A DNA stretch of 64,000 bases from Metallyticus violacea. Lineage: Eukaryota; Arthropoda; Insecta; Mantodea; Metallyticidae. The stretch spans positions 67,500,001 through 67,564,000 of the forward strand of contig CM060831.1 in NCBI GenBank assembly GCA_030762175.1. Direction: 5' to 3'. The translations under genes and the position numbers were made by a program. Numbering within the stretch: position 1 is the stretch's first letter; the number at the start of each line of letters is the position of its first letter. Positions 21,921 through 33,300 of the stretch are shown here, in pieces. The notes beneath the pieces are model-generated. The model worked only from the letters and a program-made list of their open reading frames with translations, did not search any database and was not told where the DNA came from.

Positions 21921-22138
21921 GCCTTAGCGCACCCGGCAGAATCGTTACCAATGAGAAACGTGAACATTTCCTCAATCAGTTAAGTTAGAAAAATATTATG
22001 AAGCCAGTGCGCTTGAGCGTGTTATAACAACAGATAGAGTCAAAATGGCGGAATTCAGAGTTTAGCAGAAAGTGAACTGTTGTTATTGGTTAGCGGAATT
22101 AAAGTTCCCAATTGAAACAAGCTCTGTGTTAGGGAGAG

Positions 22139-22199
22139 AAACAAACAAACAAACAAACAAACATACAAAAAACAACAACAACAACAACAACAACAACAG
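22139..22199. repeat. (ACAA)n/(CAA)n simple repeat inside family B copy 2
   Basis: ACAA units turn into CAA units. It is inside the transposon, upstream of its transposase, and absent from copy 1, so it expanded after insertion or marks an insertion scar. Confidence 0.9.
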
Positions 22200-22289
22200 T
22201 GTCTGCAGCTAAAGTTAAACGTTAATCAAGCATTTCAACGCAGCCCGTAGAAATCAATTCGAAGGGCCAGTTCAGATCTGTGTATTCCA

Positions 22290-22640
22290 ATGTCTCTATT
22301 CACGATATTTGTCCATACAAGATTGCGACTTGGAGCAGACAAAATCCCAATTTTGTGGAAGCTGCAGCCAAATGATACACCCAGAAGGGCCGAGTTCGCC
22401 AATTTAATGTTCTCTCACATTGATGATGACAATGAATTCCTCAAGCATGTCGCATTCTCAGATGAAGCCACCTTTCCCACGTCTGGTAAAGTGCACGGCA
22501 TAGCTGTACAATATGGGGAAAAGAAAACCCATATGTCGTAATGAAATACAAACGTGATAGACCTAAAATTAACGTATGGTGTGCTTTGACTTGTGATTCT
22601 GTGATATGAACGCACAGTGATGGGAACAACATTCTTAGTG
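22290..22640 (+). pseudogene. DDE transposase relic of family B, catalytic box kept
   Basis: The 83-codon frame at 22290-22541 includes LWKLQPNDTPRRAEFANLMF, SHIDDDNEFLKHVAFSDEAT and FPTSGKVHG. FSDEATF carries the first Asp of the DDE/D triad, followed by the usual 'SGKV'. A frameshift near 22540 leads into KYKRDRPKINVWCALT, the next conserved block ('ERDSPKVNVWCA'). The second and third catalytic residues are not found. N-terminal sequence before residue 20 is not recognisable. Confidence 0.75.
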
Positions 22641-23017
22641 GCATACACTGTTCTTTTTTTTTTTTAACAGTGCCTTTTCAAACAACTGATTATGCCATTT
22701 CACAATGATATGACAACTCTACATGTTGATACACCATGCGCAGGAGCTCTAGTGTCATAATTTTCATTGCTACAAAACTTGGAGAGTTTCTACACAAAAT
22801 AAAAAAATCATATTTCTAACTTAAATGAGTGAGAAGAAATTTAATACAGACAACATTAAGTGTAAAATAAACTACATAAATACATACATGTTATTGCATA
22901 TGAATATTTATTCTATAAGATGAAGTAGGTGTATTTAAAATGAATATGTATGAAAATAATATATAGAAATATATATAAAAGTACTTTCAGCCATGCGCAT
23001 TATTACTGAGAAGCGAT

Positions 23018-23059
23018 TCATTTATGTACGCTCTTTAACATCTCAGGTCATCAGCGTCG
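23018..23059 (-). mobile_element. SINE1-like 3' tail on an unknown body
   Basis: CATTTATGTACGCTCTTTAA and CATCTCAGGTCATCAGCGTC match the 3' end of SINE1 copies on the minus strand. The match stops abruptly, and the following 200 bases (GAGAAGTACGAGAGG...) are unlike any SINE1 body here. Confidence 0.7.
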
Positions 23060-25045
23060 AGAAGTACGAGAGGATTATCTGGCAAAGATAGAATTACGTC
23101 AAGTACTAGATCAAGATCTAAAGAATGCTTTATGCTGGGAGAACTTCTGGCGCTTGTGGGACATGAGTGTGATGAGTTGAAACTGAAATAGTGATGATGC
23201 AGTGGGACGTCGATTTCAGAATTGCCCATAAAACTGCGGAATTACCCAACTCCACCACTCGGCGTTAGCGGAATCATCAGTTATAAATATTAATGCCATG
23301 TCAAATTACTTTGGCTTTGGCAGTGTATAATCAGCACTTTTTTGTATTGGTTTACATACTGCTACTTTAATTTGCTAACCATGCTAGTATTAATCACAAA
23401 ATTTATAAATTTTCGTTAGATGGCGCTTGCAAATCACTTACATTGTATTTTTTTTTTTTTTTTTGCATGGAGGTTATATATAATCTATTTGCTAAATTAT
23501 CTAAAGAAATCAACACATTAACATTGTTTTTACTCATTGTCAGACTCTTCTGCTGGATCTTTTATGGCCTTCTTGATACCATAGGGGAAGGAGTGAGGAA
23601 AGGAATCAGGTGGCTAACAATATATGTTGTGTTATGATGTGTAACACGATTTATTATCAACGTTTGTTCCACTTAATGAGACACCGTTACTCCTTGGAGA
23701 ATTTCTTGGGCAATATGTGCTACTTTAGCACTAACTATGGCGATTACTCTGACGTTCTAATGCACTTTAATAACTCTAAATGTTAACTCAATAAAATAGG
23801 TCAATCTGTTAACTACATTGATAAAGACTGATCCTGAACTAAACTAATCACGAGATGCAACTGAACTTAACCTAGCTCTGATAACCTTCCGCTGATTACT
23901 CTTCCACTCACTATGACCGCAAAATTAGAAGCCTAAATAAACAATGCAGTCTCCAGGTCTCCCGAAGCTATCTTTATCCAAAATATTCTTTTAGAAAAAC
24001 TCCAGAATATTTTTTTCCATCTTCGCGTCTCTATTGGATAATATGTTTCATCCGGTCCTTTTCTACTATATTATTGGTTATACGTGACTTTTTTTTGTAT
24101 CCCACATCTTTCGCGTATTAAATAAGACTGTTAGGATCTCCCTTCAAGATGTTATTACCTTGTCCTTTAACCCCGTAGTTGCCACATTTTTTTATAATAT
24201 AATATAACAGCCAAGCTTTTAGACAATATACAAAGAAACATCTTTTCAACGGACCATGCTTTAAAATTTCTCCAGAAAATATCGGTTTTGCTTGGGTCAT
24301 CTATACAAACATTGTTTATGCTGGGCAAAAAGTTTCTCTATTCTCGTTTTCAGGTCAAGAACAGAAAGTAGGGAGCGTTTCCACCCTGGTAAGAAAATTA
24401 CATCATACATAACATTTCAATACACGTAAGAAGATAGAAAGGACACAACACTTATATCTATAACAAGGAAGTTCCATACAATTAATTAATTAATTAATTA
24501 ATATAATAACTCTAATTTAATTGCAGGTGGTAGCCCATAAATTCCACTTTACACTCTTTACACATTTCTCGGCATACTGTTCACAAAATTGTTCACTTCA
24601 CTGGGTATAGAAGAACAACAGCTGTCTCTTAGATCTCTACCTGAAGAGTAGCTGTTCAGGCTCAGGTGTTTCACGCAGTACGCTTGAATTAGGAGAAAGA
24701 GGGGGAGTGAAAAAAGAGTGTATATTCCAAATTTACCTTGGCACTTTCTTCCAGAGAGTTTTCATTGATGACACCCTGAAACTGGTCTAAGATACAATCC
24801 ACAAGGTTCTCTTTGTATGTTTCATCACAAACGTACAGATTCGTATGCTCTTAACAGCCGAAACCGTCATGTAATGGTGCAACTTCTTACGCAAATCTCT
24901 CAGTTTTGGAAATATCCCTTTGGTCGATATCTGTATACGACGGCCGTAAGACTTTTAATTCAAATCTTGTTTCATTGGTGAATTGAAGTTGTTCGCCATT
25001 CCTGATGAAGTTATTTTATTTATATAAAGCCGCTGTTTAATTGCT
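23060..25045. other. no recognisable gene; short simple repeats
   Basis: Contains a T-run (23447-23464) and an ATTA microsatellite (24480-24502). Open frames are short and unrelated to known families. A splice-acceptor-like TTTAATTGCAGGTGG at 24520 leads into no sustained frame. Confidence 0.4.
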
Positions 25046-25049
25046 CTGG

Positions 25050-25275
25050 CCATTTGGGTAGGACGTGAAACGACCGAAAATTTTTGCTCAAGAGGACTTG
25101 TCTTTCAGGCTTGACGTTCTTTTACGTGCCGTAAATCTAAGACATGGGACCCTCAGCTTTACTTCCCTTACTTAGACATACTTACGATTTGTACACCCTA
25201 AAAAATTCATCGACCCTGGCCGGGATGGAAACAGAACGAGGCAGTACCAGTACCAGTAAACCATTAGGATCGACG
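25050..25275 (-). mobile_element. SINE1, decayed copy
   Basis: Minus-oriented: GGACGTGAAACGACCGAAAA, TTTGCTCAAGAGGACTTGTC, GACCCTCAGCTTTACTTCCC and CGACCCTGGCCGGGATGG follow the SINE1 order in complement. The 3' tail is missing on the left and the head is rearranged, with a CAGTACCAGTACCAGTA stutter at the right end. Adjoins a Tc1-like relic. Confidence 0.8.
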
Positions 25276-25322
25276 TTGATTATCTTGCACAAGGTACTTC
25301 AAAGAACGAGGAAGGAATGTCC

Positions 25323-25592
25323 TTAGCAAGTAAAGTATTGATACCTGCAGCGCCTTGAGCTTAACTTGACAGTTGCGAGTCTGAACTGTAAATCATCTGT
25401 CATCTGTATATTTTTTTTCTCTTGGGCTTCATGCCTAGGCCTTTCTTTCTTACCTTCTCTTTCATTTGTTAAAATCTTACTGATGAGGCTTTGAGGCACC
25501 TCAAATGCATTTGACACATCATCCTGCCTTAATCCTGCTTCCAGCATTTTAACTGCGATATCTGCTTCGTGAACAGTAGACATGGATAACAT
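25323..25592 (-). pseudogene. Tc1-like transposase, N-terminal helix-turn-helix relic
   Basis: The 89-codon minus frame reads DIAVKMLEAGLRQDDVSNAF, EVPQSLISKILTNEREG, then RPRHEAQEKKNIQMTDDLQF and RLATVKLSSRRC. This is the paired helix-turn-helix layout of Tc1-type transposases ('rg.i..l..aG.s..dVA..lgVs.stVsrI..r...tG....rp..GRPR.....ddrfl...a'). It would bind the transposon ends. The catalytic domain is absent, replaced by a decayed SINE1. Dead fragment. Confidence 0.65.
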
Positions 25593-25594
25593 TA

Positions 25595-25970
25595 AAGTAT
25601 CATTAAATTTTGTATCTTACCTTAGTAATCTTCTCATTTGTTTCATTTGTGAAAGACTTGTTTTTTAATAAAATATAAGGAAAAGCAGAAAAGTTCTTAT
25701 CAGACGAACTTTCACAAATTGTAGTGTAAACCGTAATACGCTGATGCTTTAGGAGTAACCATGTTTATTTTCTTGCCGCTGTGTTGCTTGAATAATTGGG
25801 GAATTCGTTGTGTGGCTATTACAAGATTGTTGAAATGAATTCATGGTTATTGATCAGAGCCGCGCCAAAACTGGAATAAAGCAAGAATAATAAACGGAGA
25901 GTGCCATAAAAAACACAATCACTCGAACAATAATTAGCAACAACACATGCCTAACGAATACATGAATGTA
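25595..25970. other. no recognisable gene
   Basis: AT-rich, no motif seen. Confidence 0.4.
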
Positions 25971-25974
25971 CGCT

Positions 25975-26235
25975 CGTTTTTACCACTGAGACACCACAGG
26001 CGGTGGATACTGATAATACATGAGATGAAGTAATAAATTGGAAAAGGATTTATTGAAGGAAGGAAACGTTCCAGGTGTAAGTTTAGGGTACCTTCCCGGC
26101 ATTTTCCATTTACGGGGACTGAGGAAAACTTGGAAAAAACCCAGTCAGGGAGGACAGTCCTGGTGGGAATTGAACCCAGACCTTCCGCTCACGAATCCGT
26201 GCCTTAACGACCTTGGCCACCCGTGGCAGTATAAA
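25975..26235 (-). mobile_element. SINE2 copy
   Basis: Complement order of SINE2: CACCACAGGCGGTGGATACT, then GGAAACGTTCCAGGTGTAAG, TTTAGGGTACCTTCCCGGC, and at the right the tRNA-like head with box B as complement of GGGAATTGAACCCAGACC and the end GGCCACCCGTGGC. Moderately diverged. Confidence 0.85.
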
Positions 26236-26239
26236 GAAA

Positions 26240-26835
26240 GTGTTCAAACAGAGAACAGAATGTATATATGATCTCTCTCGCTTCCTATCAATGGGGTATA
26301 TTCACAAGGAAAGCGTGCAAAACAAGTCACTATTTCTTGCAGAACTGGAGCTTCCGTCAGAAGAATAGCCAGATTTTTAACGCAAACTATAGCTAATGAT
26401 GGTTGTAGCTACCACAAATGAAGACGTACGTGGGCAGTAAATAAAACAGTGGCAAAACTTCTAGTATGCGCATACTCGTGCGTGGGAAGGGTGGTCTGGA
26501 TATTGGGGTTATTCGAATCAATTGGGAATGGGATTTTGGTGTCGAGGTGTGCAGTGCCGAAAGCAGTTTGTAGAGCGAGTGCCTGCGGTACTGCTTGTTT
26601 GCATTGGAGAATGTTGAGTGAAATGCGCTAAAGTATGTTTACGAAACTAAAGTTGCATTATTGAATAAAAAACCAAGTGACCCATAGCCAAGAGAGAGCG
26701 AGAGAGAGGCCAGGGCCATGACGAGTTGCAGATAGCGTGTGACATCTATGCGCCGTTACTGTATCGGATAGTTACATGATGGATCAAAGCGTTTTGAGCA
26801 AGCCAGGGAGTTACTAGCGTTTCCTTCAGCATCCC
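26240..26835. other. less AT-rich stretch, no recognisable gene
   Basis: 26449-26631 has a 60-codon open frame with higher GC than its surroundings but no family resemblance. A GA-rich run lies at 26690-26710. It may include the decayed 5' part of the mariner that follows. Confidence 0.35.
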
Positions 26836-26839
26836 CTGC

Positions 26840-27175
26840 GACCAGCTATGCGTCGCAAACCTCATTTCCTGAGGAACATATCATCTTGCATGATAACACT
26901 CGTCACATGGATACACGGTGATTCAATTGTTGGCCACGCAGCATTAGGAGATCTTGGAACATCCACTATACTCGCTGAACATGAGCCCGAGCTCTTTCCT
27001 CGGTTGAAAGAACCCTTCCGAGGCACCAGATTTCTTGGTATTCCCTCCTTGCTACGTGCTGTAGTTCGCTCCATCACCGATCAACAATAACTGCGCCAAA
27101 GGCATAAGATGGCTACCATGTATTTGACAAACAGTGCAAAACGACGCGGGAGGTTATGTCCAAGGATGGTAATAT
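26840..27175 (+). pseudogene. mariner-type transposase, C-terminal relic
   Basis: Plus strand: LRPAMRRKPHFL, then a second frame with EEHIILHDNTRHM (catalytic 'LHDNARPH' box), and then HEPELFPRLKEPFRGTRFLG, matching the mariner segment 'SPDLSPCDydLFPrLKEPLRGtRF'. The following RAVVRSI fits the helix after it. The third catalytic Asp is not present where expected (the 'SP.L.P.D' segment is damaged). At least two frameshifts. Dead. Confidence 0.7.
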
Positions 27176-27179
27176 GATT

Positions 27180-28650
27180 GTCACTGTAAGCTCAATAACA
27201 TATATGTAATAATCGTGTTGCCATTATTGTATTTAAAACCCACGTAGATAATTTATCAAATGTATGTTTGGCACAAATTGTTATGAAAACAGTCTGTGTT
27301 CAGTGCATTATAGCCCTATAATCAGCAAAAAGAGGAATGCCCTCATGAACTTCCAGCGATGATAAACTGTCTCAAAACATAAAAGCATCACGATTGTCTT
27401 TTTCCTCTTTATGGAATACAGCTCCTTATGAAATTAAAGGAAGCTCTAATGTTTGCATAAAAAAATTACTGATGATTTGAGGAAATAACTTTCTTAGTCT
27501 GAATAAATTGTTTTGGGTAAGACAATGAAAGTATGCCCGCATCATGAACAGGTTGCACGACCATTCTGAGAGTCCAGGACAAGCCACTGATGAAAACACA
27601 GTAGGAACCCTATAAAGGAAAGTTCCTTAAGTAATCGATCATTAGCTCAAACATGCCTTCCGCTTTGCTAAGACCGCGTCATCTGGAATGTCATATTCCC
27701 ATCAAGCTCTGTACTGCGCAATACACCTACCGTGTGAGAGATTATTGTTCTCTTAGTATGCCACATTCTTCGTTACAGTTTCCTATGAATCATCTACAGA
27801 CATTACGATAAACCATCACAGCCATTTGAAAACTGCAAAAAAAGTACTTCCTTCGCCTACCTTTCTTTGCCACTAACGTTCTTAACCTTTCTTAACAAAC
27901 GTTAAATGACGCCACTACATTCTCTTTGATGAGTCATATAGAATTGGAATAGTAAACGGTAACTAATTGGTGTTGCACAAGAGAGCAAATGCAGAAACAA
28001 TTAATGCGAACAACCTGCAAGGTTAAATCTCATTAGAAAGAGAAAGTTAAAACGATTAAGTTGACAGCGAATTGAACTATGTTTAACTATGTTTAACAGT
28101 CGTAGCAGATATTGTGTCTCTTGTTAATGGAGTTCACACTGAATGGTTGTCAACAATGCATTGCATACCTTTACAGAGCCAAGATGGCCTTAAAATGATC
28201 AAACTAGTGAAATATTTATAAAATTTAAAACAGCATACTCTCTACAAAATATGTTCAAGACAGCATGTTTGGAATATGCCTCAAGTCTTCACAAAACAAA
28301 CCTCGGAATAAAATGAGAATAAATTTAGGGACTGTCCTTAATGACCATTGTTAAGAGTAATTTAAACTAAATATAATTAATTATTAACTTCTCCACACGC
28401 TTTCAAAATTTTTTCATCAGCAGAGATTTAACCAACTTCTTTTAAAGTCTTTTTCAGCAGTCAAAACATGTGACATCGCAAAAATTTTGATCGTTTTGAG
28501 CGCTAACCAAGTAATATGGGTATCTACTGTACTTTTAAACTTGGTAACTACGAAAGTCATTTGAAATTTCTCGGAATGACCCACAGCAGTAGTTCCGCAG
28601 TTATCGTTTAAAAACTGCAAGAAAGCTGCGTTCGGTGAAGAACCTTAACA
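27180..28650. other. no recognisable gene
   Basis: A minus open frame at 28417-28620 (67 codons) resembles nothing I can name. The short segment 27940-27970 matches the complement of 20543-20572. Confidence 0.4.
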
Positions 28651-28689
28651 GGCATTGCACTTGTTGCAGTGCAGAAGTATGCGTGTTGG

Positions 28690-29110
28690 AAAAATGGCAA
28701 TTATCGAAGAGCGTAAGGTAATTAAATTATAAGGAAGAAGGATGACAACACCGAAAATTCATAGAAACATGACAATTATTGTAGCGGATTCTGTACCGTC
28801 ATTTTCAACCGTGTTCGAGTGGCCAAGCGTTGGCTTCCAATGCAATCATGAAAATTTGGAAGATGACGCGCGTAGTGGACGGTCAAAATCTGCTACAATA
28901 ACGGAAATTGTCGAAAAAGTGCACGATATGATACTAGAGGTTTGCCGACTAAAGGTGTCTAAGTGTCTGTGTTGAAGCTGTAGCCATTTCAGGCGAACGA
29001 TTTCACGTTTTGACGAAGAAATTATGCATGAAAAATTATCTGCAAGATGGGCACTGCGGCTGTTGACACCCATCAAAAGAGGATCAAAATGAAAATTTCT
29101 GAAAAGTTTG
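28690..29110 (+). pseudogene. mariner transposase, N-terminal half
   Basis: The 78-codon frame contains VPSFSTVFEW, then NHENLEDDARSGRSKSATIT, EIVEKVHDMILEVCRLKVSK. In mariner proteins this is 'W...F..g..slEDdpRsGRp.t..t.e.i..V..mi..drrl', the DNA-binding region. After a frameshift, MHEKLSARWALRLLTP (29025-29070) gives the linker block 'K.saRWVPr.Lt'. The copy stops there, before the catalytic domain, and an unrelated (TTA)n microsatellite follows at 29151. Confidence 0.8.
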
Positions 29111-29150
29111 CCCTTATGTACTGTATCTCCTAAATTTTTTCGGCATAACT

Positions 29151-29154
29151 GTTA

Positions 29155-29189
<35 letters not shown>

Positions 29190-29190
29190 T
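29151..29190. repeat. (TTA)n microsatellite
   Basis: About 13 TTA units after the truncated mariner. Confidence 0.9.
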
Positions 29191-29384
29191 TCCAATATTA
29201 TTTCCTATTATTGTGAATATTTTAAACATGTTTTCTTTTTCATCGGTTAATACATTTTTTATTCTTCTTTTATCCTGCCATATCTTATATAACTCGTTAA
29301 TACAGATGTGTGGCAGAAAATGCAAACGAAATAAAACGCCTGATAAACGTACTCGTAAAATTATATATGATTTTTTTGAGTAGT

Positions 29385-29646
29385 GCTTAACGCCCGTTTT
29401 ACTGCTGAGGCACCACAGGCGGTGGACACTGGTGATACACGAAACGAAATGATATATTGGGAAAGGATACTTTTTAAGGAAGGAAGCGTTACAGGCCAAA
29501 GTTTAGGGTACCTTCCCGGCATTTGCCAGTTATGAGGACAGAGGAAAACCTGGAAAAAACCCCAGTCAGAGAGGACGGTCCTGGCTGGATTCGAACCCCA
29601 GACCTCCCGCTCACGAGACCGCGTCTTAACGGCCACCCGTGGCGGT
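29385..29646 (-). mobile_element. SINE2, full-length, first of a tandem pair
   Basis: Minus-oriented, well preserved. Left (3') end GCTTAACGCCCGTTTTACTG, then CACCACAGGCGGTGGACACT, a GGAAGGAAGCG segment, TTTAGGGTACCTTCCCGGC and CAGTTATGAGGACAGAGGAA. The tRNA-like head at the right has box B as complement of GGATTCGAACCCCAGACC and box A near GGCCACCCGTGGCGG. The second copy starts four bases later. Confidence 0.9.
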
Positions 29647-29649
29647 TAA

Positions 29650-29835
29650 TAATTTTTAAGGAAGGAAGCGTTCTAGACCTAAGTTTAGGGTACCTCCCCG
29701 GCATTTGCCAGTTATGAGGACTGAAGAAAACCTGGAAAAAACCCCAGTCAGGGAGGACGGTCCTGGCGGGATTCGAACCCCAGACCTTCCACTCACGAGA
29801 CTGGGTCTTAACGACCGACCACCCGTGGCGGTTTA
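29650..29835 (-). mobile_element. SINE2, 3'-shortened, second of a tandem pair
   Basis: Same strand and order as the preceding copy, but its 3' third is missing: it begins at TTTTTAAGGAAGGAAGCG and runs to the head CACCCGTGGCGG. The pair is head-to-tail. It could have arisen by insertion of one SINE into the tail of the other or by unequal exchange. Confidence 0.9.
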
Positions 29836-30204
29836 TATATATGAAAAATGATTATTTTAAAGTGATACTAAAGAAGATATCCATTTGATAAAATATATAA
29901 ATGGCATATCAGCTGTACTGTACAAACACGAAATAACTGGCATTCGTAATTTATTAAAACACATTTAGGATTAACATATTACTTGAATAATTCAGCTGTT
30001 TGCACTTCGCGTATTTAAATCGCCGCTGTTAAAAACAATACAAGTGCAGCTTCCACAGAGGTTCACTTTCATAAACGGAACCTCGTGGAGATACCAGAGC
30101 AGCAGCAGCAGGAGGCGTGAGAATATCATGTGTAATATCTTAGGAATTGCCTCAGCAAGAAGTTCTAGCAGGAAAAGCGAAATTGCCTATGATTAGGACT
30201 GATG

Positions 30205-30305
30205 TACGAAAGCCCGGAAAAAAAACATGTCAGAGAGGACGGTCGTGGCGGAAATCGAAACCCAGTATTCCCCGTCCGTGACTTAACGATCTTGGCCACC
30301 TGTAT
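30205..30305 (-). mobile_element. SINE2 head fragment
   Basis: Complement of the tRNA-like head only: AGAGAGGACGGTCGTGGCGG, AATCGAAACCCAGTATTCCC and CTTGGCCACC. Body and tail are absent. Confidence 0.7.
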
Positions 30306-30309
30306 TGTT

Positions 30310-33300
30310 AATTATTGTTATTTTAGTTACATTGTTAATAGTGTTATATTATTTTTAATTTACGTTGTTTGCACCTCTGGTGTTGCTTTTAATTTGATTT
30401 ATTAATTTGAATTAGCTTTTGCGTGTTTTGCTTTTGGCTTCTTTACTATTTATCTATTATTCATTTTATTTTATTTGTTGCTTGCTATTACATCTGTGAC
30501 TTTTCCTTTCTTTTCTGCTTATCTAGTTATTGCTATTTTAGTTACATTGTTAATAGTGTTACAAAAAATTGATATGGCCGAAATTATTTCCTTATATTAT
30601 TTACGCCTAAGATCAGGGACCTAATGTTCTTTGATCGGTTCGTAATGGTGTTTCAAATTGCATTGGGTACACTCAAGATCAAAGGTAAAAACATCCGTGG
30701 TTTGCAGCATTCGTTATATTTCTGATTTATTTGGTTATCTTTTTAAATTCATTTTAAACCTATAATTGTAAATTACTTTGGATATATTTTTAAAAATTGA
30801 ACATGGAAGCATTATAATTAAACAAAAATAACATTTAAAAATGTACCCATTTTGAGAAGACATCTAAAACTAGAATAGTCCATATTTTATTTCTATTACT
30901 CCAAAAAGTTAATTGTGTAGAAACATTTGAGAACTTTCCTTGTGATTCTGTGCTCTTATATACAGTTTTTTTTTTCTTTTCAAATACGTGCAGAAATTTC
31001 AATGTATCATGGTTCATAAAGTATTTGCTCCTCAGCATTGAACTCTTGTATGATGATGAACATTTACTGGCAGCAAAGTCACTCTTACTTTCAAAGCTAG
31101 TACATTACTTAAAATAACTTTGAAATGACATTCGGAGTTGATAAAAGCACAGCAATAGCACACTTTTCTCTTTATAAGCACAAGGCACTTTGACTTCTTA
31201 ATGGACGTTTTAAACAAAATGCGAGTGATTAAACGAAACCATATAAGGCGTGAATGTGTACGTCATGTAATAACTAAATAACTGCTGCTTTATTTGTGTT
31301 CTGTAAAAAACCAGACGTTACTGGAAAACAAGTTACGACACAACGGTAACAATAACACGGCTAATTCCCTATGAAGGGTCGGGGGAGGGGGGACCAGGTA
31401 AGTAATAGTTCTTTCGCAATTATATTTGTGGTTCCATTCGATTCAGGACAAAAAGTGGCCTCTGTGGAAAAAAATCAGGATGGTTAAGAGATTTTGGACA
31501 AAGTTTTCATGTATTGGGGAAACAAAATAAAATAATGGGGGGGGGGAGTCAAGCGGAACGTAAAAGGAACCTGGTAAGCCAATTTCCCACTGATGCCAGT
31601 CGATAGCTGCAATAGCTTTTCTGTTTTTCTGATCAACAGTCGTTGCTTTATCAAATCATTGTTGATAGTTCTTAGTAATATTTTGTTGTGAGTTGCATTT
31701 CAAATGTTCAGAAGAGGACAAAGTACATTAAGAGCCCAATTGAAAGGAAAAGTTACTTTCGGAGTCTGATGTGAGAAAATAAACTAAGTAATTACCAAAA
31801 GGGTATTCTTTGCAAATATTTGTAAACAAAAGATAAAACAAATAAAATTAAAATACATTTTATAAACATGTCCATCATAATTTGCAAAATGGTGAAATAT
31901 TATGCTTATTAACAAAATAGACAAAATATGCATTATATACAAATAAAATATTGTTTAAATTGTTGGAAATTAGTAATTAATTCACATACCAAGTGAGCAT
32001 ACTTTCTGACAGCAGAGAAGAACCCTACTTGTGACACTCACACAGGGGAAAAATGTTAAAAGTAAATTCAACATTTCCTTAGGATCCCCGTGGATAATAC
32101 GTGAGCTACGTGTGATGAATTTGTACCAGCAAAATATAAAAATGCTCATCCTTTCAGAAATATGAAGAGGAGATTAAAAATTCATGCTACAATGACCTTG
32201 AAAATTATGATACTCATAACTAACGGCTGTTCTAACGGCTCATCGATAAGTTCCTCCGCATTTGGGTGATATGCACCGCACAGGAGAAGGTTGATAGTTC
32301 CACATTTCTGACATTCCTTCTGATTTTTAGCAGGAATCCACCCACCGTTGCTGAGGGTTGGACTTTGGAATGCGTGCTTCCTTGGTGGTTAAATGAATAC
32401 AAATAGCTATATGCTAGGCGCACGGTCAGTGCTGCCGTCCGAATTAGCTTCCTAAGTGAAATGGCTGCGGAGCGACTTTTCGATGACCTTTTATTCCCTG
32501 CATATTTTAGATGGCTGATCTTTTTTCTTTCCTCTTCTTCTTTCAAGGAAACTAATAACCTCAGCCGTCTTTCCCCTTTCCTTCCATTGGAGATATGGTC
32601 AATCTCAGATCATGCTTTATTCCATTTACTACATTTTCAACTTTAATTATTCAAGGCACATGACTTTAAATATTTTCATTTTTTTTATCAATTGTCCTTT
32701 AAAAATTGAAATTGAAAGAAAGTTGGCTTACCTGATTCTTTTCCCTGACCCTTTATATGCAACTTTCGTTATTGATTCTGAACGCCAGAGCGTTTAAGCA
32801 TTTGTTAGGATAGGAAAAAAATAATCTAAGAAAATATAAACAAAACAATGACAAAAACAAAGGTTGCCAGACGCAACTTTTTTTAAATGATAAAAGGGGG
32901 CAAGTTTTTTTTTAAATCATTATTCCTAAGCATAATGCATTCTTATTAGAGAAATGATGTGGGTAACTGCATAATGGTAAAAACAGCAACCTACGACGCC
33001 CCACCATGTTCTATAACGTAACCATGTATACAAGTTATAGAAAGTGGGTTGATGTACGGGCTCCGCCGGTTGCGGCGTGCTTAGTAGCCGAGACATAACA
33101 CTACATCAGCGGACAAGTTTTATATATGAAGTTTGGTAATTATAAGAAAATAATATAAGAATTAAGTAATGCTAAATCTCTCTAGGTTCTAAGAGAAATA
33201 AAGAATTTTGCGACGAATAAAAGTTTATAGGTATGAAATGCATATCAGAGCAGCAGGTGAAGTTCAAAAATAGCCCAAATTCTAAAAATGAGCCATGGCT

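Larger units (their letters stand above)
21925..22850 (+). mobile_element. long-TIR transposon, family B copy 2
   Basis: Left arm from about 21925 (TTACCAATGAGAAACGTG, CCTCAATCAGTTAAGTTAG, then CCAGTGCGCTTGAGCGTG) mirrors the right arm 22735-22850, whose complement holds CTCACTCATTTAAGTTAG and AACTCTCCAAGTTTTG. It aligns with 15813-16899 in opposite orientation. The left arm has an internal deletion, and the right outer end is not clear. Contains a better-preserved transposase segment than copy 1. Confidence 0.75.

Noticed and set aside
24500..24700. Possible exon after a TTTAATTGCAG acceptor-like site
   Set aside because: The following frame closes within a few codons and no donor site or homologous protein is evident.
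25483..25512. Hammerhead-ribozyme-like core CTGATGAGGC
   Set aside because: The other conserved strand (GAAA) and the three helices cannot be placed; the word lies within the Tc1-like helix-turn-helix codons.
29580..29620. tRNA gene suggested by a box B sequence
   Set aside because: The GGTTCGAATCC-type word belongs to the SINE2 head; no complete cloverleaf was seen there or in other SINE heads.
29361..29717. Three overlapping open frames around 29.4-29.7 kb
   Set aside because: All lie inside the SINE2 pair; they are translations of non-coding SINE sequence.
32232..32546. 104-codon minus-strand frame
   Set aside because: Basic, Ser-rich peptide without a recognisable motif, no splice context or repeat hallmark; left unannotated.
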